Part shown: piece after piece, positions 21,776 to 32,702 of the stretch
Numbering within the stretch: the stretch's first letter is position 1
Layout of the letters: each line of letters opens with the position of its first letter
The notes under the pieces: generated by a model
Seen by the model: only the letters and a program-made list of their open reading frames with translations
Told to the model about the DNA's origin: nothing
Databases searched by the model: none
Position numbers and translations under genes: made by a program
NCBI GenBank assembly: GCA_030704615.1
Contig: CM060732.1
Coordinates: forward strand, 20,274,001 to 20,338,000
Length of the DNA stretch: 64,000 nucleotides
Origin: Takakia lepidozioides
Taxonomy: Eukaryota > Streptophyta > Takakiopsida > Takakiales > Takakiaceae
Direction: 5' to 3'

Positions 21776-23572
21776 AGTATGTTGACTCTGGTGCATCACA
21801 ACATATGTCTTTTCAGAAAAAATTATCCTCAAATTTGAAGGAGATTCCTAAGACTATGATTTACTTGGGAGATAATTCGATACAAGAGGCTGTGGGAAAA
21901 TGATCTATAGTTATTGACATGTTAGTCAATAACAAGGTAGAAAAGGGTCGTCTGCATGATTTCCTATTTGTGCCAGGTTTGGCCAAGAACCTTTTCTCAG
22001 TCAGTAAGGCTACAGCCAAGAACTTAACTGTTGAGTTCAGTAGCCGAAATTGTCGGATCAAAGATGATTCTGGAAAGATCATAGCAGAAGCTGTGAGGGA
22101 TGGTAGACTGTACAGATTGCTTTGTAGCTCAGAGCTGGCAGATGAATATGCTCATCTTGGAAGAGAGCAAAAACAAGATGTGTCACTTTGGCACAGAAGA
22201 ATGGGACATCTTAGTGTTTCAGGGCTTCAGCAAATGCAAAAACTTGATCTAATGGATGGAATGGACGTTAGGCCATGGGAAGCTAATCTACAGGGTTGCA
22301 AAGGTTGCTTGTTTGGCAAGCAGAAGAGACTTCCTTTTGCAAGTGGTGAAGCAAACAGAGCTTCTAAGCCCTTGGAGTTAGTGCACTCCGATATATGTGG
22401 ACCCATGAAGAACAGCTCTTTGGGAGGCTGGGATGGCAAACACTACAAATTATGGGATCCTGAGAAGAGAAAGATGGTGACCAGTCGGGATGTAGTGGTA
22501 TTGGAGAACACTACAGAAGTACCAGAGACTGATGAACAGATTCCGGAAACAAGCTTTAAGGAGGAGCTTCCAATAGAGATTTGGAATCATTTGGAAGCAC
22601 AAGAGCCAGTGGGAGAAGTGGAACAACGGGCAACTGAAGTGGAGCCCTTACCATCCATTCAACCTAAAGTGGCAGAGTTGCAGCCAAGGCGAGGTGAGCG
22701 AATCAAAAAACCCACAAAGATCTTTGGAAGCTTTGTTGAGGATGAAGCGACCAACATTTTGGAAATGGAGGAGCCCAAGAATGTTAAGGAAGCAAGAATG
22801 GGAGACCAAGCCAAAGAGTGGGAAGCATCTATGAGGGATGAGCTGAAGTCCCTTGAGGAGAACAAGACTTGGAAGTTGGCTACCTTACCACCTGGAAGAC
22901 AAGCCATTGGTTGTAAGTGGGTCTTCCGCATCAAGCGAAATGCTAGAGGAGAAGTGGAGAGGTACAAAGCCAGATTAGTGGCTAAGGGGTATGCTCAAAC
23001 ACAAGGCATTTATTTAAATGAAACATTTGCTCATGTGGCTAAGTTTGTCTCCATTCGCACGTTGTTGGCTCTTGGAGCAATCCATGATTTGGAACTACAT
23101 CAAATGGACGTAAAGACTACCTTTCTCAATGGTGAGATCGAAGAAGAGATTTACATGCAACTTCCAGAGGGGTTGCAAGTGAAGGAGAATGAGCAAACAC
23201 TTGTTTGCAAGCTTCTCAAGTCTTTCTACGGATTGAAGCAGGCACCAAGAGCTTGGTACCAGAGGTTTGATAATTTCCTAACAAAACATGGATTCCTGCT
23301 ATGTGATTCGGATCATAGCGTCTATGTTCTAGGAAGTGGGGAGAGCATTTTGATCTTGGCAGTATATGTGGATGATCTAATCTTGCTTTGCAAATCACTG
23401 GACAAGGTCAATGAAATCAAGAAGATCTTGTCTTTTGAGTTTCAAATGAGAGACCTTGGGGAAGCAAAATACCTATTAGGCATTCAGATCATAAGGGATA
23501 GAGTGCAAGGAACCATTTCACTTAGTCAGGCTCATTACATCAGCCAGATCCTTAAGAGGTTCAATTCATCTC
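21776..23572 (+). pseudogene. copia pol: protease, partial integrase, RT
   Basis: A protease with VDSGASQHMS follows a TAG at the gag end (21776-21778). The long open frame 21919-23643 continues with the GAG-pre-integrase region (SLWHRRMGHLSVSGLQ, CKGCLFGKQKRLPF, LVHSDICGPMKNSS). It then jumps at about 22430 from the start of the integrase core to its C-terminal region (GKHYKLWDPEKRKM), so the catalytic core is lost without breaking the frame. Reverse transcriptase follows, with KARLVAKGYAQTQGI, HQMDVKTTFLNGEIEEEIYM, YGLKQAPRAWYQRFD and the catalytic YVDDLIL (about 23366). Copia homology on this strand ends near 23570, at the inversion. Confidence 0.92.
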
Positions 23573-24044
23573 ATTCAAGAGCGTTCGCAACCACATCGCC
23601 TCCTTTGCAGCTTGGGAAACTGCCATGTATTCAACCTTTGTAGTAGACAGAGCAACTGTAGGTTACTTTTTATTATCCAGCTGATTGCGCCACTGCCCAA
23701 AGTAAAGACATAACCTGTGGTGGACTTCCTACTATCCAAGTCCCCACCCCAATCTGAATCACAACTGCCTTCCAAAGCATCATTTGTTCCAGCCTTAAAC
23801 TGCAGAACCATCTGTTGAGTCCCTTTCAAATACCTGAATATTCTCTTGAGTGCTTTCCAGTGAGCAATCCCCGGATTTGCCATAAATTGACTCACCATTC
23901 CAACTGCAACTGCTATATCTGGTCTAGTGCCTGTCATAGCATACATCAGACTGCCAATAGCTTGACAGTATGGAACCTCATCCTGCTCCTCCTTTGTCTG
24001 GGGTTCATTCATCCAAGAGAAGGCAACCCCGATCAAGAGCGATA
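23573..24044 (-). pseudogene. Inverted copia RNase H block
   Basis: Read on the minus strand this is the RNase H segment expected between the RT and the C-terminus of the same element: EEQDEVPYCQAIGSLMYAMT, TRPDIAVAVGMVSQFM, CDSDWGGDLDSRKSTTGYVF. On either side the plus strand carries the matching neighbours (RT ending SQILKRFN on the left, ALIKNPVFHARTKHVDIQ on the right). The octamer CAAGAGCG occurs at both edges (about 23576 and 24027). The simplest reading is an in-place inversion of about 470 bp inside one element. Confidence 0.88.
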
Positions 24045-24240
24045 ACCAAGGTAGCCTTGCTTTGATTAAAAATCCAGTCTTTCATGCTCGAACCAAGCAT
24101 GTTGATATTCAACATCATTTTGTCAGGGAGCAAGTCCTTGCGCAAAAGATTGTCTTTCATTATTGTAAGACAGAGGAGCTGACAGCTGACATTTTGACAA
24201 AAGGTGTTCCAAGACCGAAGTTGGAACAATGTAGAATGTA
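24045..24240 (+). pseudogene. copia pol C-terminal segment
   Basis: The plus strand reads the normal end of copia polyprotein: ALIKNPVFHARTKHVDIQHH, then ELTADILTKG and a stop just before the purine tract and right LTR. It confirms that the element's two flanks are in the plus orientation while the block to the left is inverted. Confidence 0.88.
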
Positions 24241-24280
24241 GCTAGGGTTATGTGAACAATGAAGATTCACAAAGTGGGAG

Positions 24281-24553
24281 TGTTAGAGAGTTTGTTCACT
24301 TCAGTGTAACTGATGCTCCCTGAATAGCAAGTTGGATATTGTTAGATACTTTTGCTATTCATGTCATGACAGACAGAGAAAAGGCAGAGGAGTGCAGATA
24401 GGAATAGTACTAGGACTTCAAATAGAAATATCTAAAGTTGAGGTTTGTGTATTTAAGTAGGCACTTCAGGCCATTGAATCAATCTCTTTCAATCTCTCTC
24501 AAAGTGTGTCTCTCCAAAAACCTGTCTTTGTCTCTGTTTCTATATAGTTAGCA
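24281..24553 (+). repeat. Right LTR of copia element
   Basis: Starts TGTTAGAGAGTTTG immediately after the purine tract and matches the left LTR along its length. Similarity to the left end continues past the LTR through the leader and the first codons of gag, to about 24658, which a normal 3' LTR should not do. Confidence 0.85.
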
Positions 24554-24658
24554 TAGTTGTATGCTAGAGTACTCATCGTCTTTCTTCCTGTGAAAATCTT
24601 GAAGTTAAGTCATCATGACTTTTGGTACAACCAGCTCTAGGAAGAATTCAGGTCAACA
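24554..24658 (+). mobile_element. Second copia leader and gag start (truncated)
   Basis: This continues the right LTR with the same leader and the same gag start (ATG at 24615, then TFGTTSSRKNSGQ) as found after the left LTR, then stops matching after GGTCAACA. It is the 5' beginning of another copy joined at a shared LTR, as expected from a tandem array formed by LTR recombination or from a truncated neighbouring insertion. Confidence 0.85.
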
Positions 24659-25643
24659 CAGGGGGGGAACAAAATACAAGGAGTGGGAGGGGGTCGCTAT
24701 TATGTGGTGCGAAAAGAAGGGGGAAAAAATCATTTCCAGATACCTGTAGGTTGGAGGCAAAGATGGGAGAGGGGTTCTCCAAGATCAACGAGGGCCTAGC
24801 AAAGTTGTCTACTGATATAGTAGATGAAGTAGCAAAGCTGTCTACAACATTGCAAGTTGACACAGGGAAGTTGAAGGGTGGCCTCGTAGAGGTTTCCACA
24901 GGTTTGGAGAAATGTGAGGTGCAAATTGCTTCTCTGAATGGCAATGTAAAAAAAAATTCTGTTATTGGCATTGCTGTTGGGATTGCAGGGATCTCCGATG
25001 AGCCATGGGTATGGCGTGCCTCTGTGAAGGAGTGCATGAAGATCTCTGAGTGTGTGAAGATTTCTATGCAATAGATCAAAGCTGAAGCAGATTTTGAATC
25101 TATGACGTCCGCGGCATACCATTTGACATCTCATGGATAGGAAATTTTTCTTAACAAAATATTTGTTGATCCTATTCTAACCAAGGAATGTAAGTCTAGC
25201 CAAATGATGCAGAGACAACTTTTCATGAATTTAATCATATTTATTATTGGGTTGCACTGAAGGTTATTTCATGTTGAAAAGTATATGATGTGACGATACA
25301 TGTAGAGGCGCTATAGAGATGATGAACCGATGATATCATTTATCTATCTTAAAAAAAAAATCATCGATGTGTTTCTAATCCTCAGTGTCTTCCGCCTTGA
25401 AGGCTTTTTGGATTCCCAAGCCAGAGTTTTACGTAGTGAGATAACAGATGATAGAAGAGAGTTTTAGAGAGTTTTAGAGGATACATGGCTCTATCAATTG
25501 GTGGTCAAGACTACATGTAGCTACCTAAATGTAGTGGGTGCTCCTTGAGCTGTGATAATGTCCTACAGTTTCATTTTTCCCGTGGAAAGAATAGTAAGTC
25601 CACCGATGATAAGAGTATTCCTTCATTCACACGAGAATAGGTG
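24659..25643. other. Unassigned sequence between copia and gypsy elements
   Basis: An open frame runs through 24622-25074. Its second half reads MGEGFSKINEGLAKLSTDIV and contains repeated AKLST/KL units followed by a hydrophobic stretch SVIGIAVGIAGI. I do not recognise the family; it may be part of the truncated element or chance. From 25080 to 25643 I see no gene. Confidence 0.4.
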
Positions 25644-26102
25644 TGTAAAGCCCCATACTTGCTTACGCCTGGAAATAACCCGTTTAATCCAAAACGGCGA
25701 TACACATTCATAGTATATTTTTTTGGTGTATAAAGCCGTTAATTCGTTACAATGATGTCTAGGTTAGGGTTAGTTTAGGCCGGTGGCTCGATCCTGGCCC
25801 TTCATCAGATCTAGGGCTACAAGGCAGCGCCGTGGACTTTGGCCTATGATGCCTCGCCACGCGGCAGGCCACCATGGTTAGGGCTTTTGTATAAAGACGA
25901 CGCCCTGACACAAGGTCAGGGCGGTGTATTCAGGTGTTAGTGTATATGTGATTTGGGTGTACAAACTTTGGATGAGAGCTCTTGTGTGTCAGATCCGCCC
26001 GCTTGATCCTCCTCTCGCGCATTGCCTACTCTTTCGCTTGTCCCTTTGTTGTGAAAACACGTTTCTTGAGAGGAAGGGAGTATATGCTTCAGGCTCGTTT
26101 TG
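25644..26102 (+). repeat. 5' LTR of gypsy element
   Basis: Begins TGTAAAGCCCCATACTTGC and matches 43132-43580 closely. The differences are small indels, for example extra bases around 25915-25950. It contains a likely TATA region (TTTTGTATAAAGACG, about 25885). Confidence 0.92.
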
Positions 26103-26123
26103 TGGTGGAGACGCCGGGTAGCG
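26103..26123 (+). other. Candidate primer binding site
   Basis: Directly after the 5' LTR the sequence TGGTGGAGACGCCGGGTA begins with TGG, as expected for pairing with the CCA 3' end of a tRNA. It does not resemble the initiator-Met site (TGGTATCAGAGC). The tRNA concerned is not identified here. Confidence 0.5.
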
Positions 26124-26277
26124 TCTAGGTGTTTTAGCATCCACTGCCCGCCCTGACAACATTTGTTGGGTTGTTGATCTTTTGCTCTTTGCTCTCTAGA
26201 GTCTTGTTTGATGGTGGCCAGCCACCTTGTGATGTTTTCTCCTGCTATTTCGTATTTGCTTTCTCACCCTGCTCGTT

Positions 26278-27463
26278 GTGCTATGCTGTAGGACGATGGC
26301 CTTGGTGCGTAGTACTAGCTGTGTAGCACGCAGAGAGGGAGAAAGTCTGTCGGTGGAAGTTGATTTGGTTCTTGAGATTGAGACTGACCCTGCTTTGACA
26401 GTAGCGACTGATCTTGCTGTCACTAACCCCTCTCGACGTGCGCTGCTTGGCATTGTTGCCTCGCCAGTGTCACCCCTGCCTGAACCCAGCACTGATGGTC
26501 CTGGTCTTGTCGTGCATCTAAATTCAAATAGCCCTAGATATGATGTTGATGTGAATGAGGCCGAGGTCTGGTCACCAAGAGATGAGAGGTCACCCAGCTC
26601 TTTAGATAGCTGCGATCTTGAGTACTATAATTTTGACAATTTCTATGATCCAGGTCCTGATTACGAGTGTCCGAGACAACGAGAGAGAGAGTTTGAGAGG
26701 GATATTGAGCGCTCTCAGGAGTATGATGAGTCTCTAGGGGAATTGCTTCCAAAGGATGTGCAGTGGTTTGAAAAGTTTGAAGCATCTGTTCGCGAGGATG
26801 TTCGTCGTCTAAACAGTCATCACAAAGCGATTTTTGTGTGCCCTGGGGCTAGTTCTGGCTCTGGGAGAGAGAGTGCGTTGTGCCAGACCCGAGCCGTCGT
26901 GGCTGTCAGAAACTCCCTGTGCTTGCGACCAGAAGTGTTCAAGGCTCGTCTTCTTCATCATCGGCAGGTGGCCTGGGAAGCGCTCGGGCTCCACCTACCA
27001 TTATCAGTTCGCCGTGAGTCGGGCCTGTGGCAGACGACCGAACGGACAGCATGCTCGTGGCTCTCGTTGCTGCTTGAAGGCTCTGGAGCCTTGTTGTTGC
27101 GAGCTCTTCGATTTCACGCCCGGGTCCTGTTGTTACAAGCCCACGATGGTAGACTTGGTGGATGGTCTCGTGGGAGGTAGTTTGCATGTACAATCGTCCG
27201 ACATCATGATTTTGCCAGGTACCTGCTTTGAAGAACAGCGTGTCCTTTGCCCTCGCATTGCAGATCACCTGGATAGTTTCCCAATTCCTCAGTGTTGTCT
27301 CGGACGTGGGAGGACAACGACACGACGCGGGTGGATTTATGGATTAAGGACGAGAGGGTATGGGAGTGGCTGGCGTTGGCAGTGTATAGTTCTGATTCCC
27401 ACGACCTGCTCAAGCTTCTTTCTTGCTCTGTTTGGACTCCCGAAGCTTCATGGGTGCCGAGCC
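26278..27463 (+). pseudogene. gypsy gag, 5' part (interrupted by CACTA)
   Basis: An open frame at 26278-27180 encodes an acidic, charged protein with WSPRDERSPSSLDS and RQREREFERDIERSQ, followed by other frames up to the CACTA insertion. Position after the LTR and leader suggests the gag N-terminal region, but I recognise no capsid motif in it. The reading frame shifts between 26834 and 27493. It stops at the CAA target duplication at 27464. Confidence 0.6.
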
Positions 27464-27466
27464 CAA
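27464..27466. other. CAA target-site duplication, left
   Basis: The three bases CAA directly before the CACTA terminus are repeated directly after the other terminus (37063-37065). CACTA elements typically make 3-bp target duplications. Confidence 0.9.
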
Positions 27467-29131
27467 CACTACAACAGATTGCGGCTTTTATGACTCCCAT
27501 GGGTGCGCAGTCATGACAAATTTGTGGCAGATATGCCATTTGCAGTCGTAAATGCCTTTTGAAGTCATAACATAGATCACAACGAAGCCGTTTATGCGAC
27601 TGTATGACTCCGAACTTTGCGCAACACAGGTCAAACACCCTTTGACCAGGAATATTGCCATGGCGGATATGACTACCAGTCAGGGTCATGCCCATACTAG
27701 AATGACGTGTGCATATTGCTAGACGGACATATGACTTCATGACTGCCACTCTAATGCATTCTGCCATATCATCACATGTCGTGATGACATGGAGAGTCTG
27801 TGACATGGAACAACTTATGAGGTGTCTACATATGATTGGTTAAGTGGTTTTGATATTGTGGTGCGGGGGATGCAAGTGAAGGGAACGGTTGCACACGAAG
27901 CAGATTAGTAGGCCGTTTGCGCTTTGTGGAGAAGAATGGAACGTGAAACCAACATGCTAGAGAGGCGATCTGGAACCGCATCTGTTTGTGACGTTACGTA
28001 GTGCATTTTAGTGTTTGTTGATCGCGGACAACATCAAAAGCAAGCCTCATACTGCGGAATGCCATACGAACAAATGATGCATTCAAGGGATAGGCAAATT
28101 CATGCAAATCATAGATTTCACTCATGACAATGATGCAAAACATTGCTCAACAAAAATCTTTGACCAGTGACCAAGAACACCAACAAAATATGAAATCCAA
28201 GACACTCTAACATATTGCCTTGTGCAATCTGCGCTGTAGCAGGCCGTCCCGGAGCTCCACGCCGTGTGGTACTGGAAGAGAAGCTTCGCAATACGGGCTG
28301 TTCCGATCCACCCACTTTGCCATGGGGGGGTGTTCTAAGAATGGGAGAGCCCATGAAGAAAGCTTCTTGTATGATAAAACAACTGAGATAACAGCTCATG
28401 TTCTTCCCTCTAATGTACATATCCCCAATGACCTGCCCCAAGCTAGAACAGCAGCAGGATGACATCAGGGAATAATGATGTGGTGCACGGCATGGAACAC
28501 CTGCAGGGCACCAACAGTGTAGTGCTGAATGTACTGCACCCTGCTTGAGCCATTCACAGATGGGGGACTGTACAAGTGAGTCAGATGGTGTTAGCTGGGG
28601 CATGAGAGAAACTGCCCATAAAATGCATCTACGCAAAGAATCATTCAACCAGCCAGAGCATCATCTATGCGGATTGCCGGATTCTTTTGGGGAAAAATGC
28701 AAACATGATAAGTAGGGACCAAGCTTAAAAGCACTCCACTGGTATTCAATGGTCCATAAACACGAGCCTGCCCAATATAAGACCCACAAAATCACTGGGG
28801 CAATTATGTAATGTAAACAGGAAGGCACATGCACTTTGTCAACAATGTACCCAAAGGCAGAACTGATGTGTAAATCTGCACGCCGTTCCAAAGTCTATAG
28901 TGACATAAATGTCATGTCCCGTTGCCAGACAGACACGCCATGTAAGTTGGACACCTCCAACACCCTGCTACAAGGACACCCCCAAGGGCAACCCTTAGTG
29001 CCAGTCTTATGAATCCCACATTATTCATGAATCAACCGGGATTACATATTGAATTTTGCCCAATACCACCCTTCATATACTTGAGATAGAGAAAGGCAGT
29101 TGGGGGGGAAAGTCGTACCTCATTCTAGGTA
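27467..29131. other. CACTA left subterminal region
   Basis: After the TIR there are many short direct and inverted copies of AGTCATA/TATGACT (27490-27800). The rest has open frames (for example 28118-28648, minus strand) with no motif I recognise. It lies downstream of the transposase gene, so it probably contains 3' UTR and terminator. Confidence 0.6.
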
Positions 29132-32100
29132 CTAGTACACAACCACATCAACCAACTCCTCATCAATGGACTCTGAATCTCCATCGCAACTGTCCTCCGT
29201 GGGACATGGATGTGCTTCCTCAGATTGCATGTCTCTGTAAAGTGAAGCAACCTCTTCAGGTGTCACTTGGATGGTCTGGCCCACCCTGTCAGCAGCAACA
29301 TTCGTCTCTTCAATGTGATTGGGGGCTAAGAGGCCCGATACACTTGCAATATCATCGTTGCAAATGCTCACATCACAAACAGCCCTGCGTGACCTGGGGT
29401 TTTTTTCCAGCACCACGTTCCATCTCGGTTCATTCACACACTCAGAGAAAAAAACTTGCTCGACCTGTGATGGGAGCACAAAAGGCTGTTCAAGTGGAGG
29501 CAACAAGTGGGAGAAATTCACCAATGTGAAGCCAGAGTCATCCTGCTTCATTGACACAGGCTGAGAGCCCACACGTCGTGCACGCACCCATGAACACAAT
29601 AGCACCGTGGTGTGTGTGGAGCCATAATCCAATTCTAAAATCTCCTTTATGACACCCACATAGCATACGCTTTCCACCACCTACTCACCTGAAATGCAAG
29701 TACAATCATGCTGGAAAACAGTAGAGACCCCCGAGTCATATGTCACAAAGGGGCTGTTGAGTCCATCTGAAGTAACCCTGAAGTGGTTTCCATAAGCCGA
29801 CATGCTCTTGTATGATGTTGCGATTAATGATGGGGGTTTGGACATGTCCAACAATTCCTTGCAGGCTGAATCAGTAGCATGGTTGGCAACACTTGACACA
29901 TGCTGGCGGACTGCTTTTACCATCCATTCTGCAAAGTGAGGGAGAGCACGGATCCTGTTCTGGTTAGCAGCATTTTCAGTCTCCAACCTGGATTTCTCCA
30001 CCTCATAGGTCCTGCCAACACACGCACAACCACATCAATTTATCTAGTGCAACCCCTGCAGCCGATGGAAGAACTACTGCACACACACCTATACAAAGCA
30101 TACCCATGCATAGCAGGTACCAGAAGCTGTGACATACACTCAAGTTTGCCACTTACCCCAACATAATGCTCAAACTGGGATGGTTGTGAATGACGTAGTC
30201 GTGGACAAGCTGCAACAATTCGACGGTCAACCTGCGTGGTCGACCAACTCCTTCCAACACCCAGCCCGACACTGATTCCTCCTCTCCTGCATCCCACACT
30301 CTCCGCCTAGTAGCATCAACAGAAGACAAGTACTTTGTACAAAATCCCAATGCCTCGTCAATCACGTAGCCCTCCGCCATACTGCCCTCAGGTTTCGCCA
30401 AGTTTCGCACATACCCTTTAAAATCCTTCATTGCTCTCTCCACCGGGTACATCCACCGAGAAGCTACAGGTCCACACAAATCCAGCTCATCCACCAAGTG
30501 GATAAGTAAATGTGTCATAACATCAAAAAATGAGGGTGGGAACTCTTTCTCTAGAAGACAAAGAGTCACTGCCACCTCCTTCTTCAATTCCTCATGCTCG
30601 GTGGGATCAATCAATTTTGCACAAAGCTTGCGAAACACACGAGACACTCTTAGTATGGCATTGCGAACCACAGGCGCCATCAACCCACGTAGAGCAAGTG
30701 GGAGGATCTGTTGCATTAGCACGTGATAATCATGTGACTTCAATTGGCTCAACTTTTGTTTGACCACATGTTTTTTGAAAGCAGAGGCATAGCCAGTGGG
30801 TACTTTCAGATTCGTGATAATCTCCAGGAACACCCGCTGCTCTGGTTTTGTGAGCACATATGGCGCATCAGGCATTACCAATGTATCCACTCTGGTGGGA
30901 TGGCGTCGTAACCAAAGAGGCTTTCAAATGCCCTGCAATTCCAGATCGCGGCGAACTTTCATCGTGTCCTTTTCCCCGAAAAGAGTCTTCATTATGTTCT
31001 CCGTCACGTTCTTCTCGCAATGCATGGTATCAAAAGTGTGGCGGATGATAAGATGTTGCACCATGTGGTCTAACAAATTAGGCACATTGCAATGTAGTCA
31101 TGAATGATGTTAACAGTACAGGTTCAGTAAACAAACAATCATGCACAATGAAAACCAATGCACTGTTTTGTTCCCAAAACACAGGTGTGGTAATCGCACC
31201 TCCCAGTAAGGCAAGTCAAACAGAATGGACAATCGTTTTACGCCATGGAGCTTGGAGGGATCGCTCTGTGCGCCTACAGTCCCACCATCATCAATCCATT
31301 GTTTGTAATGTCGTGCACGCTCCTTGATTTCGGTGGCTGTCACTGTATGTGGAGCAGGTCTCATGTCTCGCGCCCCATTAAAAAGTCTGGATCTTCTATA
31401 GGCATGATTGTGGGGAAGATACCGTCGATGCCCCTGGAATATCAATTTCTTGCAAGCTGGGGAATATCTGGAATCGACTTGAGGTCCACATGCTGGACAA
31501 GCAGAGTACCCTTGGTGAACCTGACCTGATAATAAGCCATAGGCGGGGAAGTCATGTATGGACCACATGAGGACTGCACGCATGGTAAAAGCCCGCTCTC
31601 CTTCAATGGCTGCCACATCCACGACTGCAACTCCCACCCACAATGTCGTTAGCTCCTCCACTAGTGGTTGCAGGTAAACATCCACATTTTCACTTGTCAC
31701 AGATTCCTTTCCAGGAATGAGGAGTGTTAACATGACAAAAAAATTCTTCATTACCAACCATGGAGGTAGATTATAATTGAGCACCATGATGGGCCAGGTG
31801 GACCAACTCGCGCATTTTGTGCCATAAGGATTGACCCCATCCAGTGCCAATCCAAGACGCAAATTTCTTGGATTTGAAGCAAAATCCGGCCATGTGTTGT
31901 CAATATGGCACCAAGCCTTACTGTCTGCAGCATGCCGGACCATGCCATCTGCACTTCTATGATTGTTGTGCCACTTCATGAGCTCTGCCAGCGTCTTAAC
32001 TCGGAACATCCGTTTCAATCTAGGTATGAGAGGAAAGTATCGTAGCACCTTCTTGGGCACCTTCCCATGGCCGTCCATGTATCGAGGACTGTGGCACTTG

Positions 32101-32702
32101 GGGCAATTTGCAGCCTTTTCCAGGTCTCCACGAAACAATACACATCCACGCTCATAGGCATGGATCTGTTTGTATCCTAGACCCATCATGGCGATCATAT
32201 TTTTGGCCTCATACTGCGATTTGGGCAAGGTGTTTTGTTTGGGCAAAATCTCCAGCCTCAACAATGAAAATAACTCATCCACAAATGCGTTGGTACATCT
32301 GTGAGTGGCGCAAGAATTGAGCAACATCAATGTGGCAGTCAATCGGCTGTGAACGCTCCCATCGTATAAGGGGATTTGGGACTCTCGCATGAGTTTTTCA
32401 TGGTGAAGATCATTTGGCGCGCCTGCTTCTTCTCCGCCCATATTTTCCCCATCAGGCATTTCAGAGGGATTTGCGCCATTCTCAACAGCCTCATCATTGT
32501 CCAAGTGAAGGGCATTTGGGGCAGGTGTGGGATTCTCCCGGAGGGTATCTGATATTTCAAATGCATCTTGCACAGCATGGGCAATCTGGCCCCGTAGCCC
32601 ATTGCCGTCTTGTCCCTCCAAAATGACGTCGTTTGCAACACTCTCTACACTACATTCAGCCTCCACTTCAGAGTCGGATGTAATGTAGCCCTGTGAACGC
32701 AA
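29132..32702 (-). pseudogene. CACTA TnpD-type transposase (Transposase_21, DUF4218, DUF4216)
   Basis: Read on the minus strand, exons or segments follow in the standard order. At 32702-31110 the Transposase_21 domain has NPRNLRLGLALDGVNPYG (residues ~277-294) and WPIMVLNYNLPPWL, with metal-binding-type Cys pairs (CPKCHSPRY; CPACG). At 31080-30900 is IIRHTFDTMHCEKNVTENIM. At 30890-30153 is DUF4218, with SHDYHVLMQQILPLALRG, SFFDVMTHLLIHLVDELD and RWMYPVERAMKDFKGYVR. At 30001-29132 is DUF4216, with CYVGVIKEILELDY and PFVLPSQVEQVFFSE. A TGA at 30924-30926 falls where the family usually has Arg, and a TAG (29681-29683) interrupts DUF4216 next to a GTGAGT. It is therefore either inactivated or needs an intron there. 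The first coding exon is upstream of the acceptor near 32693 and not found. Confidence 0.9.

Larger units (their letters stand above)
20543..24553 (+). mobile_element. Ty1-copia retrotransposon with internal inversion
   Basis: Two direct LTRs (about 20543-20812 and 24281-24553, both beginning TGTTAGAGAG) enclose gag-pol on the plus strand. A purine tract (CAAAGTGGGAG) immediately precedes the right LTR. The internal order is gag with zinc knuckle, protease, integrase N-terminal zinc region, a deletion of the integrase core, reverse transcriptase, an RNase H block on the opposite strand, and the final C-terminal segment back on the plus strand. Frameshifts and stops in gag make it non-autonomous. 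LTR ends are approximate because I could not fix the primer binding site. Confidence 0.93.

Noticed and set aside
24622-25074. 150-codon frame with AKLST repeats and a hydrophobic segment
   Set aside because: It begins in the wrong frame over copia gag leader, with no known domain; noted but not called as a gene.
26103-26130. A tRNA gene fragment at the gypsy leader
   Set aside because: Only the reverse complement of a tRNA 3' end is present directly after an LTR, as expected of a primer binding site; no anticodon arm seen.
28118-28648. 176-codon minus frame in the CACTA left arm
   Set aside because: No recognisable motif, lies downstream of the transposase stop, and overlaps a plus-strand frame; likely chance.
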